Shown here one piece after another: positions 10,106 to 17,684 of a DNA stretch of 64,000 bases; the stretch's first letter is position 1, and every line of letters begins with the position of its first letter. This DNA is from Providencia rettgeri (GTDB lineage: Bacteria; Pseudomonadota; Gammaproteobacteria; Enterobacterales; Enterobacteriaceae). The notes beneath the pieces were generated by a model that saw only the letters and a list, made by a program, of their open reading frames with translations, ran no database searches and had not been told where the DNA came from. The position numbers were made by a program, and so were the translations under genes. The stretch spans positions 2,418,001 to 2,482,000 of the forward strand of contig NZ_CP096258.1 in the NCBI RefSeq assembly GCF_023205015.1, in the 5' to 3' direction.

Positions 10106-10334
10106 TTGGCATTACTCTTTAATAAATGTAAACATCTTTATATGTGGTTTTATAATTATCGAAAATATTCTTTATTATTTAATATTAGTAATATCATCAT
10201 TAAATATCAATAATTAAAATAAACACCTAAATAGATGCTCATATTTAGATAGCCCGTATATGAATAGTGAAAATATAATTAAACAAAAATAGTTCGGGGT
10301 ATTAAAATAGATTACAACCAAAGAAATATAGAGA

Positions 10335-10377
10335 GTTAATTAATCTTATATTAATAATTAATAAAAGATTAATTAAC
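10335..10377. repeat. AT-rich 13-bp inverted repeat
   Basis: GTTAATTAATCTT is followed 17 bases later by its exact complement AAGATTAATTAAC. It lies 12 bp past the DUF333 gene stop and could be a weak terminator for it, though no T-run follows on the minus strand. Confidence 0.45.
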
Positions 10378-10389
10378 TTTATAATAAAA

Positions 10390-10677
10390 TTATATACAAG
10401 AGCCCGATTGTATAATGTCAACAGCGCAACGCTTACCATTCGCAAATTGACATACTGCAGTTTGTGAGCCATTTAATTCTAATGTCAGTGCAGGCAAGCC
10501 TCCCGCTGACACGCAAGCTTCTTGCGCACCTGGCCCTAAATTGACTACTTGCTTGGCGTACTGACTCGCAGAATGTTCCACAGATTTATCTACGTTTGAG
10601 CTACCACACGCAGATAACATGACAGATATAAACCCAGTGAGTGATATTGCTATTACGGGTTTTAAAAATTGACTCAT
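10390..10677 (-). CDS. DUF333-domain lipoprotein
   Basis: A 95-residue putative lipoprotein. A lipoprotein signal peptide ends in LSAC, so the mature N-terminus would be the acylated Cys. After a short linker comes a compact Cys-containing domain (GPGAQEACVSAGGLPALTLELNG...CQFANGKRCAVDII...GSC). This resembles DUF333, the domain of small E. coli lipoproteins such as YoaF. The function is unknown. I chose the ATG at 10677 for its AGG-type ribosome site and short signal n-region; an ATG at 10689 is the alternative. It lies 58 bp downstream of the SMR gene on the same strand and may be co-transcribed. Confidence 0.7.
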   Translation of the reverse strand: MSQFLKPVIAISLTGFISVMLSACGSSNVDKSVEHSASQYAKQVVNLGPGAQEACVSAGGLPALTLELNGSQTAVCQFANGKRCAVDIIQSGSCI

Positions 10678-10735
10678 CCGATGCCTCATTCCTTGTTTCT
10701 CCAATCATGCTGCCTGAATATTCTGCACCAACGAT

Positions 10736-11068
10736 TTAGTGCCCACCACTTTTTGAAAATAAATTGATGACTAACACACCAACAATAATTAATAGCATAC
10801 CAATAATTGCAGGTAAATCGAGTTTTTGGTTGTAAATATAAATTGCAGCGATGGAAACCAGCACAATTCCCAAACCTGACCAAATTGCATAAGCAATCCC
10901 TAATGGCATGGTTTTTACTACCTGTGAAAGCCCCCAAAAAGAAACTGCATAACCAATAATAACAATCAAAGACGGCCAAAAACGACTAAAACCATCAGAT
11001 GCTTTTAATGTGGTCGTTGCAATGACTTCAGCAATAATAGACATCAATAAAAAACCTAGACCCTTCAT
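10736..11068 (-). CDS. Small multidrug resistance (SMR) transporter, EmrE type
   Basis: A 110-residue protein with four predicted membrane helices. The essential glutamate is present at residue 14 (SIIAEVIATTTLK), and PLGIAYAIWSGLGIV in helix 3 is typical of the EmrE (Qac) rather than the SugE/Gdx subgroup. Such antiparallel dimers export quaternary ammonium compounds and other cationic drugs in exchange for protons at the inner membrane. It sits alone with the DUF333 lipoprotein downstream and sotB upstream, making a small efflux-gene neighbourhood. The exact substrate cannot be read from the sequence. Confidence 0.85.
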   Translation of the reverse strand: MKGLGFLLMSIIAEVIATTTLKASDGFSRFWPSLIVIIGYAVSFWGLSQVVKTMPLGIAYAIWSGLGIVLVSIAAIYIYNQKLDLPAIIGMLLIIVGVLVINLFSKSGGH

Positions 11069-11108
11069 TGTCTTTCCTTATTATTAGAATGCGTTACTTA
11101 GATAACAA

Positions 11109-11150
11109 CAAAAAAGCTCTGTTTATCATTAAAATAACACAGAGCTTTTT
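11109..11150 (-). terminator. Terminator downstream of sotB
   Basis: AAAAAGCTCTGTG pairs with AACAGAGCTTTTTT on the minus strand and ends in a T-run. It separates sotB from the SMR gene. The reverse strand also has a T-run, so it could work both ways. Confidence 0.75.
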
Positions 11151-11177
11151 ATCTTTACATCATAATGAAAATGCAAG

Positions 11178-12377
11178 TTACTGATTTACAGCGGTACCTG
11201 TTTTATCGCTGAGGGTAACACTATAACGCTTGAACAAATAGACACATAACGCGAAGGCGATAAGACCAATCACACCACCAATATAACCAATCTGGGTCAT
11301 CCCCATATGGACAATAACTTGATTACCTAACAGTGCTCCAGCGCCAATACCAATGTTGAAAATTCCAGAAAAAATTGACATTGCCAAGTCGGTGGCATCT
11401 GGAGATAAATCAATCACCTTAACTTGCATTCCTAAACCAATGCACATCATTGCCATTCCCCAGAATACGGATAACATCACCAAAGACCAAACATCTCTAC
11501 CTAATGGCATCAGCAATAATAAGCAAATCGTCATAAATGCGATTGCTGCGGGTAAAAAAGATAATGAAAATTTGCTGCTATAGCGGCTAAATATGACGCT
11601 ACCAACAATACCGGCTCCACCAAAAATTAGCAGGAGTAAAGTGGCAAAGTTTTGGCTCTGTAATGCAACCTCTCGAACAAAAGGCTCAATATAACTGTAA
11701 GCCGTAAAGTGCGCCGTCACTGCTAACACTGTTAATGCAAACATGCCAACGAGTGCCGGTCGTTGAAATAACATAGGCAAACTTTTTAGCGAGCCAGAAT
11801 GTTCACTTGGTAAACGAGGTAAAAAACGGATCAACACAACCATAGTGAACAATGCAATAACACCGATACCTAAAAATGTCGCTCGCCAACCCAAGAATTG
11901 CCCCACCACTCTGCCAAGGGGAAGACCCAATACTGTCGCTAATGCAGTCCCCGTCGCTAATAATCCAAGCGCTTGAGCTTTTTTACCTGCGGGAGCAACC
12001 CGAATAGCCAACGATGCCGTAATTGACCAAAATACCGCATGAGATAAAGCCACACCAATACGTCCTGCAATTAAAATATCAAAACTCCATGCAAAACCAG
12101 AAATAATATGGCTAATAATAAAGATAACAAATAAGAAGCCTAATAATTTACGACGCTCTATTTTACTGGTTAATAACATTAGAGGTAGCGACATCAAAGC
12201 CACAACCCACGCGTAGATTGTTATCATCAAACCAGTATGTGCGACCGTCATATCAAAGCTTTTTGCAATATCACTGAGTAATGCAACAGGCACAAACTCT
12301 GTTGTGTTAAAAACAAATGCAGCAACCGCTAATGCTATTACACGGATCCAAGCTGTTTTTCTAGAAACTTGCGTCAT
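11178..12377 (-). CDS. sotB: MFS sugar/drug efflux transporter SotB
   Basis: A 399-residue major facilitator protein with about 12 membrane helices. It is very similar to E. coli SotB (396 aa): FNTTEFVPVALLSDIA in helix 1, YAWVVALMSLPLML in helix 2, AIFWSITASLAIR-type segment (AVFWSITASLAIR) in helix 4, and GIFNIGIGAGALLGNQ late in the protein. E. coli SotB exports arabinose, IPTG and similar sugars by proton antiport. The start at 12377 gives the family N-terminus MTQVSRKTAW; upstream codons in the frame are part of the leader. The unusually structured leader (12378-12610) is described separately. Confidence 0.88.
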   Translation of the reverse strand: MTQVSRKTAWIRVIALAVAAFVFNTTEFVPVALLSDIAKSFDMTVAHTGLMITIYAWVVALMSLPLMLLTSKIERRKLLGFLFVIFIISHIISGFAWSFDILIAGRIGVALSHAVFWSITASLAIRVAPAGKKAQALGLLATGTALATVLGLPLGRVVGQFLGWRATFLGIGVIALFTMVVLIRFLPRLPSEHSGSLKSLPMLFQRPALVGMFALTVLAVTAHFTAYSYIEPFVREVALQSQNFATLLLLIFGGAGIVGSVIFSRYSSKFSLSFLPAAIAFMTICLLLLMPLGRDVWSLVMLSVFWGMAMMCIGLGMQVKVIDLSPDATDLAMSIFSGIFNIGIGAGALLGNQVIVHMGMTQIGYIGGVIGLIAFALCVYLFKRYSVTLSDKTGTAVNQ

Positions 12378-12527
12378 ATTTCTTTTAGCCTTCACTTTCC
12401 CACAAATAATAGATACCAATCACCTAATTGGGTATAAAAATTGCTGCGAAAAGACATTGGTATTTAGTACAGGATTGAGACGTTACTGAGCAACTTTGGT
12501 TGCCAATAAATCTTTTTGTGAATTGTA

Positions 12528-12610
12528 TCACAATTTTTCATTACTCATAAAGGCTCCTTTCCACTTACCGGTAAGAAAAACAGCGAGCCTAGAGGTGATC
12601 CCCCTCCTAC
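12528..12610 (-). promoter_or_regulatory. Structured leader with mini-ORF upstream of sotB
   Basis: On the minus strand, AGGCTC (plus 85-90 of the 12500s) can pair with GAGCCT (12551-12556), enclosing a perfect 12-bp palindrome CTTACCGGTAAG (12564-12575). The second arm overlaps a strong Shine-Dalgarno AAGGAGCC. This is followed by a six-codon ORF, MSNEKL and stop, at 12548-12528, about 150 bases before sotB. The layout resembles a leader-peptide or ribosome-site-masking attenuator. That role is an inference; the rest of the 12378-12745 gap shows no gene. Confidence 0.35.
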
Positions 12611-12745
12611 ATACTATTTAATTGTTCGTTCAAATTTAACTCATTAATCTGAATATTTATAACATTCAGTTATCTGAAAACACATAGTATTACTTTCTAT
12701 GCTACAATCTTGCTATTATTTTTTTATGATTAAAGGACCTTTTTA

Positions 12746-12967
12746 ATGAAAACCCATTTTCCTACTGAACCTAACGTTAATACTTTAGCGGATGAAGTTA
12801 CTTGTCTAAAAAATTTGCTGACGCATATGCTAAAAGCTATTGGTCAGGCTGATGCAGGTAAAATTTTAATCAAGATGCAACGTGAAATTGCACAAATGGA
12901 AGACGAAAAACAGGCAGAAACCTATAAAAACACGTTAGAACAAATAAAAACAGGCTATCGCCAATAG
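12746..12967 (+). CDS. yecF: DUF2594 family protein YecF
   Basis: A 73-residue acidic, helical cytosolic protein. It aligns along its whole length with E. coli YecF (74 aa): LADEVTCLKNLLTHMLKAIGQADAGK corresponds to the family core, and both end in a Y-R-Q tripeptide. No biochemical function is established. A good ribosome site (AAAGGACC) lies just before the ATG. The gene stands alone between the divergent sotB leader and a strong terminator at 13098. Confidence 0.88.
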   Translation: MKTHFPTEPNVNTLADEVTCLKNLLTHMLKAIGQADAGKILIKMQREIAQMEDEKQAETYKNTLEQIKTGYRQ

Positions 12968-13097
12968 ATTATTTAGCGATAAATGCTATTTTAAGGATAT
13001 ATATACTATTGCGTGGTTTAAACTGCACAAATAACTAAGTTTTAATCATGAAAATCATCTATCTTTATTCATGAATTAAACCATTCTTTATTCATTT

Positions 13098-13136
13098 AGC
13101 TCCCCCTTCAGAACCCTATGAAGGGGGCTTTTTTTT
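13098..13136 (+). terminator. Rho-independent terminator downstream of yecF
   Basis: AGCTCCCCCTTCA pairs with TGAAGGGGGCT, followed by eight T. This is a textbook intrinsic terminator for yecF. Confidence 0.85.
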
Positions 13137-13143
13137 CTACAAC

Positions 13144-13422
13144 TTATGCATTATTTCGCTTATAAATATCTTGGCAATGCTGAATATATTCATCAACAGT
13201 CGTATCCGCGGTTTGTTTGTCCCAGCTTTTCTGCTCTTCGAAAGCCCACATTTGAAATGTTTGCCCTAAGTTAGCCCCTGATATGCCAACTTGCTTATAT
13301 ACCCGATGGTAAAAACCTTGCTCAGAATGATAAATCTCAAATTTAAATGGAACTAACCTAGCGGGGTTTGTCGTTGTCAAAAAATCATTACCAAACAATA
13401 ACGTTTTCTCCAGAATATCCAT
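13144..13422 (-). CDS. Hypothetical protein, 92 aa
   Basis: I do not recognise this protein. It has no signal peptide and no membrane segment. It is rich in aromatic residues (LVPFKFEIYHSEQGFYHRVYKQ; FQMWAFEEQKSWDK) and ends in a charged helix with a single Cys (YIQHCQDIYKRNN). The ATG is preceded by AAGGGGATA, a good ribosome site, which supports real translation. It overlaps no other gene and starts 200 bp downstream of the AGCS symporter stop region. The compact mix of strands and helices suggests a small folded cytosolic protein. Confidence 0.65.
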   Translation of the reverse strand: MDILEKTLLFGNDFLTTTNPARLVPFKFEIYHSEQGFYHRVYKQVGISGANLGQTFQMWAFEEQKSWDKQTADTTVDEYIQHCQDIYKRNNA

Positions 13423-13580
13423 TCTATCCCCTTGTTTAATTTATAAAATACGCATGGTTTACAACTTCTCTTCTAAGCATAGCGCATTTAACGCCATTCC
13501 GTAATTTTACTGATAAAAATAGATGATTTATATATTACCCATCGATAAGCTTTATGAATAAGAGGGGGATATTGAAGAAA

Positions 13581-13613
13581 CAATAAGCTTCATCATTAAA
13601 ATGAAGCTTATTG
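13581..13613 (-). terminator. Hairpin downstream of the AGCS symporter
   Basis: CAATAAGCTTCAT pairs with ATGAAGCTTATTG across a 7-base loop, 8 bp beyond the symporter stop. The T-run after it is weak. Confidence 0.5.
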
Positions 13614-13621
13614 CCAATCAA

Positions 13622-15004
13622 TTATGATTTATTGTCGTACAACTGTTTTGCCATATCAATGCTATCTGCGTTCACATCTTTTATATGGTCACGTGTTAAC
13701 CGGTAAACAACAGGGCTTAAAAGTAACAGAGCAATCAAATTAGGGATCGCCATCATTGCATTTAGTGTATCCGCCAATAACCAAACAAAATCAAGCGATT
13801 GCGTTGCCCCAACTGGTAAAGCTATCAACCATAAAACTCGGTACGGCTTTATTGCTCGCAATCCAAATAAATATTGCACACATTTTTCACCATAGAAACT
13901 CCACCCTAAAATGGTAGTAAATGCAAATACGGCTAATGCAATAGCAACAATGTAATTTCCACCAGGAATGGCTGTTTGGAATGATGATGCAGTTAATGTC
14001 GCGCCAGTTTCACTGGTCAGCCAACCACCAGTAATAATGATGGTTAATCCCGTGACAGAACATACAATGATAGTGTCAATGAATGTCCCTAACATCGCAA
14101 TAAGCCCTTGGCGAATAGGATTTTGTGTTTTTGCAGCAGCGTGGGCGATAGGTGCACTTCCCAAACCCGCTTCATTGGAAAACACGCCTCGCGCAACCCC
14201 AAAACGTATTGCAGCCCATACAGCCGCACCCGCAAACCCACCTTGAGCAGCAACAGGGTTAAAAGCCGAGGTAACAACCAAAGAAAGTGCCGCAGGGATC
14301 TCAGTAAAATAAATACCAAGCACAATGATGCCTGCGCCAAAATAGGCAACAGTCATAAATGGGACAAGTTTTCCTGCAACATCAGAAATACGTCGCAGCC
14401 CACCAATCAATACCGCACCAACTAATAAAACTAAAGCCCCTGCGGTCAACCATTTATGCACACCAAAGTTACTTTCTAGTACATCAGCCACTGAGTTCGC
14501 TTGTACCGTATTGCCGATACCAAAACTGGCACATGCACCGAAGAAGGCAAACAGTGCTCCCAGCCAAATCCATTTAGGGCCTAATCCATTTTTAATATAG
14601 TACATTGGGCCACCAATATACTGGCCATATTTATCGACTTCACGAAAACGGACAGCTAACACCGCCTCAGAGTATTTTGTTGCCATCCCCACCAATGCCG
14701 TCATCCACATCCAAAACAACGCGCCAGGTCCTCCCATGACAACCGCAGTTGCAACCCCGGCAATATTCCCCGTACCAATCGTTGCCGATAACGCAGTCAT
14801 TAATGCATTAAAAGGTGATATTTGTCCCTCACCTCGTGATTCATTCTTTTGAAACAATAACTTAAAACCTGTTCCAATTTTCCTTATCGGTAGGAATGCA
14901 AGTCGAATTTGCATATAAATACCAACGCCTAAGATCCCAACAAGCATTGGTACTCCCCACACCACACCATTTAGTTCACTTAACCACGTCGTTATCAAAT
15001 CCAT
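13622..15004 (-). CDS. Alanine/glycine:cation symporter (AGCS family)
   Basis: A 460-residue inner membrane transporter with about 11 helices. AGCS signatures include GDISPFNALMTALSATIGTGNIAGVATA-like sequence near residue 70 (here GQISPFNALMTALSATIGTG), GPMYYIKNGLG, and NEAGLGSAPIAHAAAKT. Family members bring in alanine or glycine with sodium or protons. The subgroup resembles E. coli YaaJ and AlsT-like proteins. The frame opens earlier with a TTG, but the ATG at 15004 follows a GGGGGTAGG ribosome site and gives the usual N-terminus MDLITTWLSELN, so it is preferred. It stands alone. With dadAX nearby, alanine is a plausible substrate, but this is inference. Confidence 0.88.
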   Translation of the reverse strand: MDLITTWLSELNGVVWGVPMLVGILGVGIYMQIRLAFLPIRKIGTGFKLLFQKNESRGEGQISPFNALMTALSATIGTGNIAGVATAVVMGGPGALFWMWMTALVGMATKYSEAVLAVRFREVDKYGQYIGGPMYYIKNGLGPKWIWLGALFAFFGACASFGIGNTVQANSVADVLESNFGVHKWLTAGALVLLVGAVLIGGLRRISDVAGKLVPFMTVAYFGAGIIVLGIYFTEIPAALSLVVTSAFNPVAAQGGFAGAAVWAAIRFGVARGVFSNEAGLGSAPIAHAAAKTQNPIRQGLIAMLGTFIDTIIVCSVTGLTIIITGGWLTSETGATLTASSFQTAIPGGNYIVAIALAVFAFTTILGWSFYGEKCVQYLFGLRAIKPYRVLWLIALPVGATQSLDFVWLLADTLNAMMAIPNLIALLLLSPVVYRLTRDHIKDVNADSIDMAKQLYDNKS

Positions 15005-15266
15005 CCTACCCCCAATCAACTCACATTAATTAACATACAAATAAAATTTATAACAATTCCTTATCAATCTAATAAAGATTAAAAGTAAAATAAAAGCGAA
15101 CAAAATTTCAATAATTCATCATTTAAAATAAAAGATTGTGAGTAAGCTCACTTGTGATTTATCGATTGCAGTTATAAATACAATTAATTGCGAGCCGTCA
15201 TTAAAATTGAGTTAGTTGAATATGAATGGGTATTTGGGAAGGGATATGTGTGCATCCTGCATCAAT
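15005..15266. other. Gene-free region upstream of the AGCS symporter
   Basis: AT-rich, with no ORF of coding character. It should contain the symporter promoter. I identified no specific site. Confidence 0.4.
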
Positions 15267-15299
15267 AAAAATGCCCAGTAATTAAACAATTACTGGGCA
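15267..15299 (-). terminator. Rho-independent terminator of htpX
   Basis: On the minus strand TGCCCAGTAATT pairs with AATTACTGGGCA around a four-base loop and is followed by TTTTTATT. It lies 50 bp past htpX. Confidence 0.8.
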
Positions 15300-15349
15300 G
15301 ATACTAAAACCATTGTCTACATAAGACGCACTTTAGATAATTATTTAGG

Positions 15350-16231
15350 CTACTTTAAATATTGACCTGAACGTAATGCTTCAATGCGCTTGTCTAATGG
15401 TGGGTGTGATAAAAATAATTCACTGAATGCTTTACCACGACCATTGATGCAAAACGCCATTAAACGGCCTTCTTCTTGTGGCTCATAGCTGGTTTTTAAC
15501 CGTTGCAATGCCGCTATCATCTTTTCACGACCGACTAATTTTGCAGAACCTGCGTCCGCATGGAACTCACGGTAACGAGAGAACCACATCGTAATGATGC
15601 TTGCCAAAATACCGAAGACGATTTCAAGTACCATGGAAACCGCAAAATAGACCATTGGGTTACCATTGCTACTTTCACTTTCGTTATCACTGTTGGACAT
15701 AAAACCTGCCGCAACCTGTGCAATAATACGAGAAATAAAAATAACGAACGTATTCACCACACCTTGCAATAAGGTCATCGTGACCATGTCACCATTTGCG
15801 ATATGGCTAATTTCATGAGCGATGACCGCTTCCGCTTCATCGCGGCTCATATTTTCTAATAACCCAGTACTCACCGCAACAAGTGAAGCATCACGGCGTG
15901 CGCCCGTAGCAAACGCATTGATATCTGGGGCATGATAAATAGCCACTTGTGGCATCTGAATACCCACTTGTTGTGCTTGGCGCGCAACGGTTGATACTAA
16001 CCACTGTTCGGTTTGGTTCCGTGGAGTTTCAATAACTTCACCGCCCACTGATTTCAGGGCCATCCATTTGGACATTAAGAGTGATATGAAAGCACCACCA
16101 AACCCAAACAGACCCGCCATAATCATAAGGCCTTGAACACTACTCCCTCTGATCCCAGTTAAACTTAGGATTATCCCAAACACAAACATAACAGCCAGGT
16201 TTGTGAGTAAGAATAAAGCAATTCTCATCAT
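15350..16231 (-). CDS. htpX: Membrane-bound zinc protease HtpX
   Basis: A 293-residue inner membrane M48 metalloprotease, the same length as E. coli HtpX. The zinc site H139-E-I-S-H143 lies in AVIAHEISHIANGD, and the third ligand is in the REFHADAGSAKLVGR block. There are two N-terminal membrane helices (residues 5-25, 33-53) and further hydrophobic segments around 155-215. HtpX cleaves misfolded membrane proteins together with FtsH, and in E. coli is under Cpx control. The protein is highly conserved here, including the C-terminal HPPLDKRIEALRSGQYLK. Its terminator is at 15267-15299. Confidence 0.97.
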   Translation of the reverse strand: MMRIALFLLTNLAVMFVFGIILSLTGIRGSSVQGLMIMAGLFGFGGAFISLLMSKWMALKSVGGEVIETPRNQTEQWLVSTVARQAQQVGIQMPQVAIYHAPDINAFATGARRDASLVAVSTGLLENMSRDEAEAVIAHEISHIANGDMVTMTLLQGVVNTFVIFISRIIAQVAAGFMSNSDNESESSNGNPMVYFAVSMVLEIVFGILASIITMWFSRYREFHADAGSAKLVGREKMIAALQRLKTSYEPQEEGRLMAFCINGRGKAFSELFLSHPPLDKRIEALRSGQYLK

Positions 16232-16590
16232 TTTTTATGTATTCCTTGGTAAAAACAAATATACGTAGAATTTACTTTATAAATAAGGTTTTTTCACACT
16301 ATTTCAAGTGTATTAACGCGAAAACCCTAAAAAATAACATAACTTTACATAGCCACATGCAAAACTCATTCATATACGCTAAATAAATAATTACTTTTTA
16401 TAGGAAAAATTTTAACCACTTGTTTTTACAGGTTCATTTTATAACCATTTAAATTTAAAGTTAAAGTTATTTTTTATTGAAACGATAAAGCTAGCTCGTC
16501 AATTACCAAAAACAATTTGGTGTATTTATCTATCTTATCACTTACTTTGTTCACCAAACGAATGAATATTCAATTTTACTTTCATTTTAT
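16232..16590. other. Gene-free AT-rich region upstream of htpX
   Basis: No coding frame is visible. It should include the htpX promoter. No clear CpxR box (GTAAA-N5-GTAAA) was found by eye. Confidence 0.4.
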
Positions 16591-16618
16591 TAAAAAATAA
16601 TGCCACATTAAGTGGCAC
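16591..16618 (-). terminator. Terminator of the repeat-rich YdcA-like gene
   Basis: On the minus strand AGTGCCACTTAATGTGGCA forms a short stem followed by a T-rich tract (TTATTTTTTAA). It lies 39 bp past the stop codon. Confidence 0.65.
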
Positions 16619-16656
16619 TATTTTGCTCTATCGTAATTTGCTGTTTTATTTTCGGA

Positions 16657-17400
16657 CTAATTAGTTTTCTCTTTAGTTGATCTTGTTGTTTGTTCTTTTA
16701 CTGTTTTAGCTGACCCTTTATCCGCAGCTTTAGATGCTTTCTCTTTCACCGCTTTTGCTGACTCTTTATCCGCAGCTTTAGACGCTTTCTCTTTCACCGC
16801 TTTTGCTGACTCTTTATCCGCAGCTTTAGACGCTTTCTCTTTCACCGCTTTTGCTGACTCTTTATCCGCAGCTTTAGACGCTTTCTCTTTCGCGGCTTTT
16901 GCTGACTCTTTATCTGCAGCTTTAGATGCTTTCTCTTTCACCGCTTTTGCGGAGCCTTTATCTGCCTCTTTGCTAACTTTATCTTTTACGTCTTTAACTT
17001 CTTTATCCGCAGCTTTGCTCGCCTTCTCTTTTACTGTCTTAGCTCTGCCAGATGCTTTGTCACTGGCCTTGTCTACTTTATCAGAAACGGTTTTACTGGC
17101 TTTGTCACTCGTATTTTTTATTGAATCAGAAACCGATGACTTACTCGATTGCTTGACTGCACCTGTGCCAATCACTGCCCCAGCCGCTTTTGCTTTACTG
17201 TTAATATCATTTTTTAATTCTCTCGTACACACTTGCTCTGAGCGGCTAGTTGACCCGTCATTACAGATAAACTTCTCCCCGTCACAACGGTCAATTCCAC
17301 CTTTACTTCCAGAACATGGGTAATTTCTTGCATTCGCTGTATTAATAGATGCAACCATCATTACACTAACAGCCATTAATCCTATAAATAATTTACGCAT
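16657..17400 (-). CDS. Exported YdcA-like protein with Lys/Ala-rich tandem repeats
   Basis: A 247-residue protein. Residues 1-24 form a signal peptide cleaved after TANA. Residues 25-60 match the small E. coli protein YdcA (PCSGSKGGIDRCDGEKFICN with four cysteines, probably two disulfides). After a Ser/Lys-rich linker, residues 130-235 are 16-residue repeats of the type VKEKASKAADKESAKA, at least six copies. Heptad-like Ala spacing and the K/E/D content suggest a long, soluble helical tail like those of LEA or apolipoprotein-like proteins. E. coli YdcA is only about 57 residues, so this is an extended version. The function is unknown, perhaps envelope stress or wall-associated. Confidence 0.75.
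   Translation of the reverse strand: MRKLFIGLMAVSVMMVASINTANARNYPCSGSKGGIDRCDGEKFICNDGSTSRSEQVCTRELKNDINSKAKAAGAVIGTGAVKQSSKSSVSDSIKNTSDKASKTVSDKVDKASDKASGRAKTVKEKASKAADKEVKDVKDKVSKEADKGSAKAVKEKASKAADKESAKAAKEKASKAADKESAKAVKEKASKAADKESAKAVKEKASKAADKESAKAVKEKASKAADKGSAKTVKEQTTRSTKEKTN
16700..16985. repeat. 48-bp in-frame tandem repeat (VNTR candidate)
   Basis: About five to six nearly identical 48-bp units encode the 16-residue repeats of the YdcA-like protein. Two neighbouring units are almost base-for-base identical, which suggests recent duplication. Gain or loss of a unit keeps the reading frame. Confidence 0.85.
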
Positions 17401-17630
17401 GATATTGCCTCGTTGATAAGGAAACTATACCAAAGTTTAGGATAAATTAAGTAAAGGTAAAGAAGCCTATAAATAATTATTAACTTGAGTTAGTTATTTT
17501 AAAAAATAAAATAACTAAAGTATAAAACCGCATAAATTTAGACATTACTTATTAAAAACACCAAATTCACAATAAGTTGATATTGCGTTTTTCGTTTAAG
17601 ATATGTATTAAATCGGTACTGTAATGACTC

Positions 17631-17661
17631 AAAAAATTAAGCCAGCTTAGGCGCTGGCTTA
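17631..17661 (-). terminator. Rho-independent terminator of prc
   Basis: On the minus strand TTAAGCCAGC pairs with GCTGGCTTAA and is followed by TTTTTTG. It lies 24 bp past the prc stop. Confidence 0.8.
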
Positions 17662-17684
17662 ATTCGAAAAATAATAAGAGAAAA

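Noticed and set aside
9834..10217. Plus-strand ORF of 127 codons at the ydeP 5' end
   Set aside because: It lies opposite a well-supported oxidoreductase gene and has no recognisable domain.
16970..17323. Plus-strand ORF of 117 codons opposite the repeat-rich gene
   Set aside because: It is a leucine-rich shadow of the Lys/Ala-rich coding strand, with no start signal.
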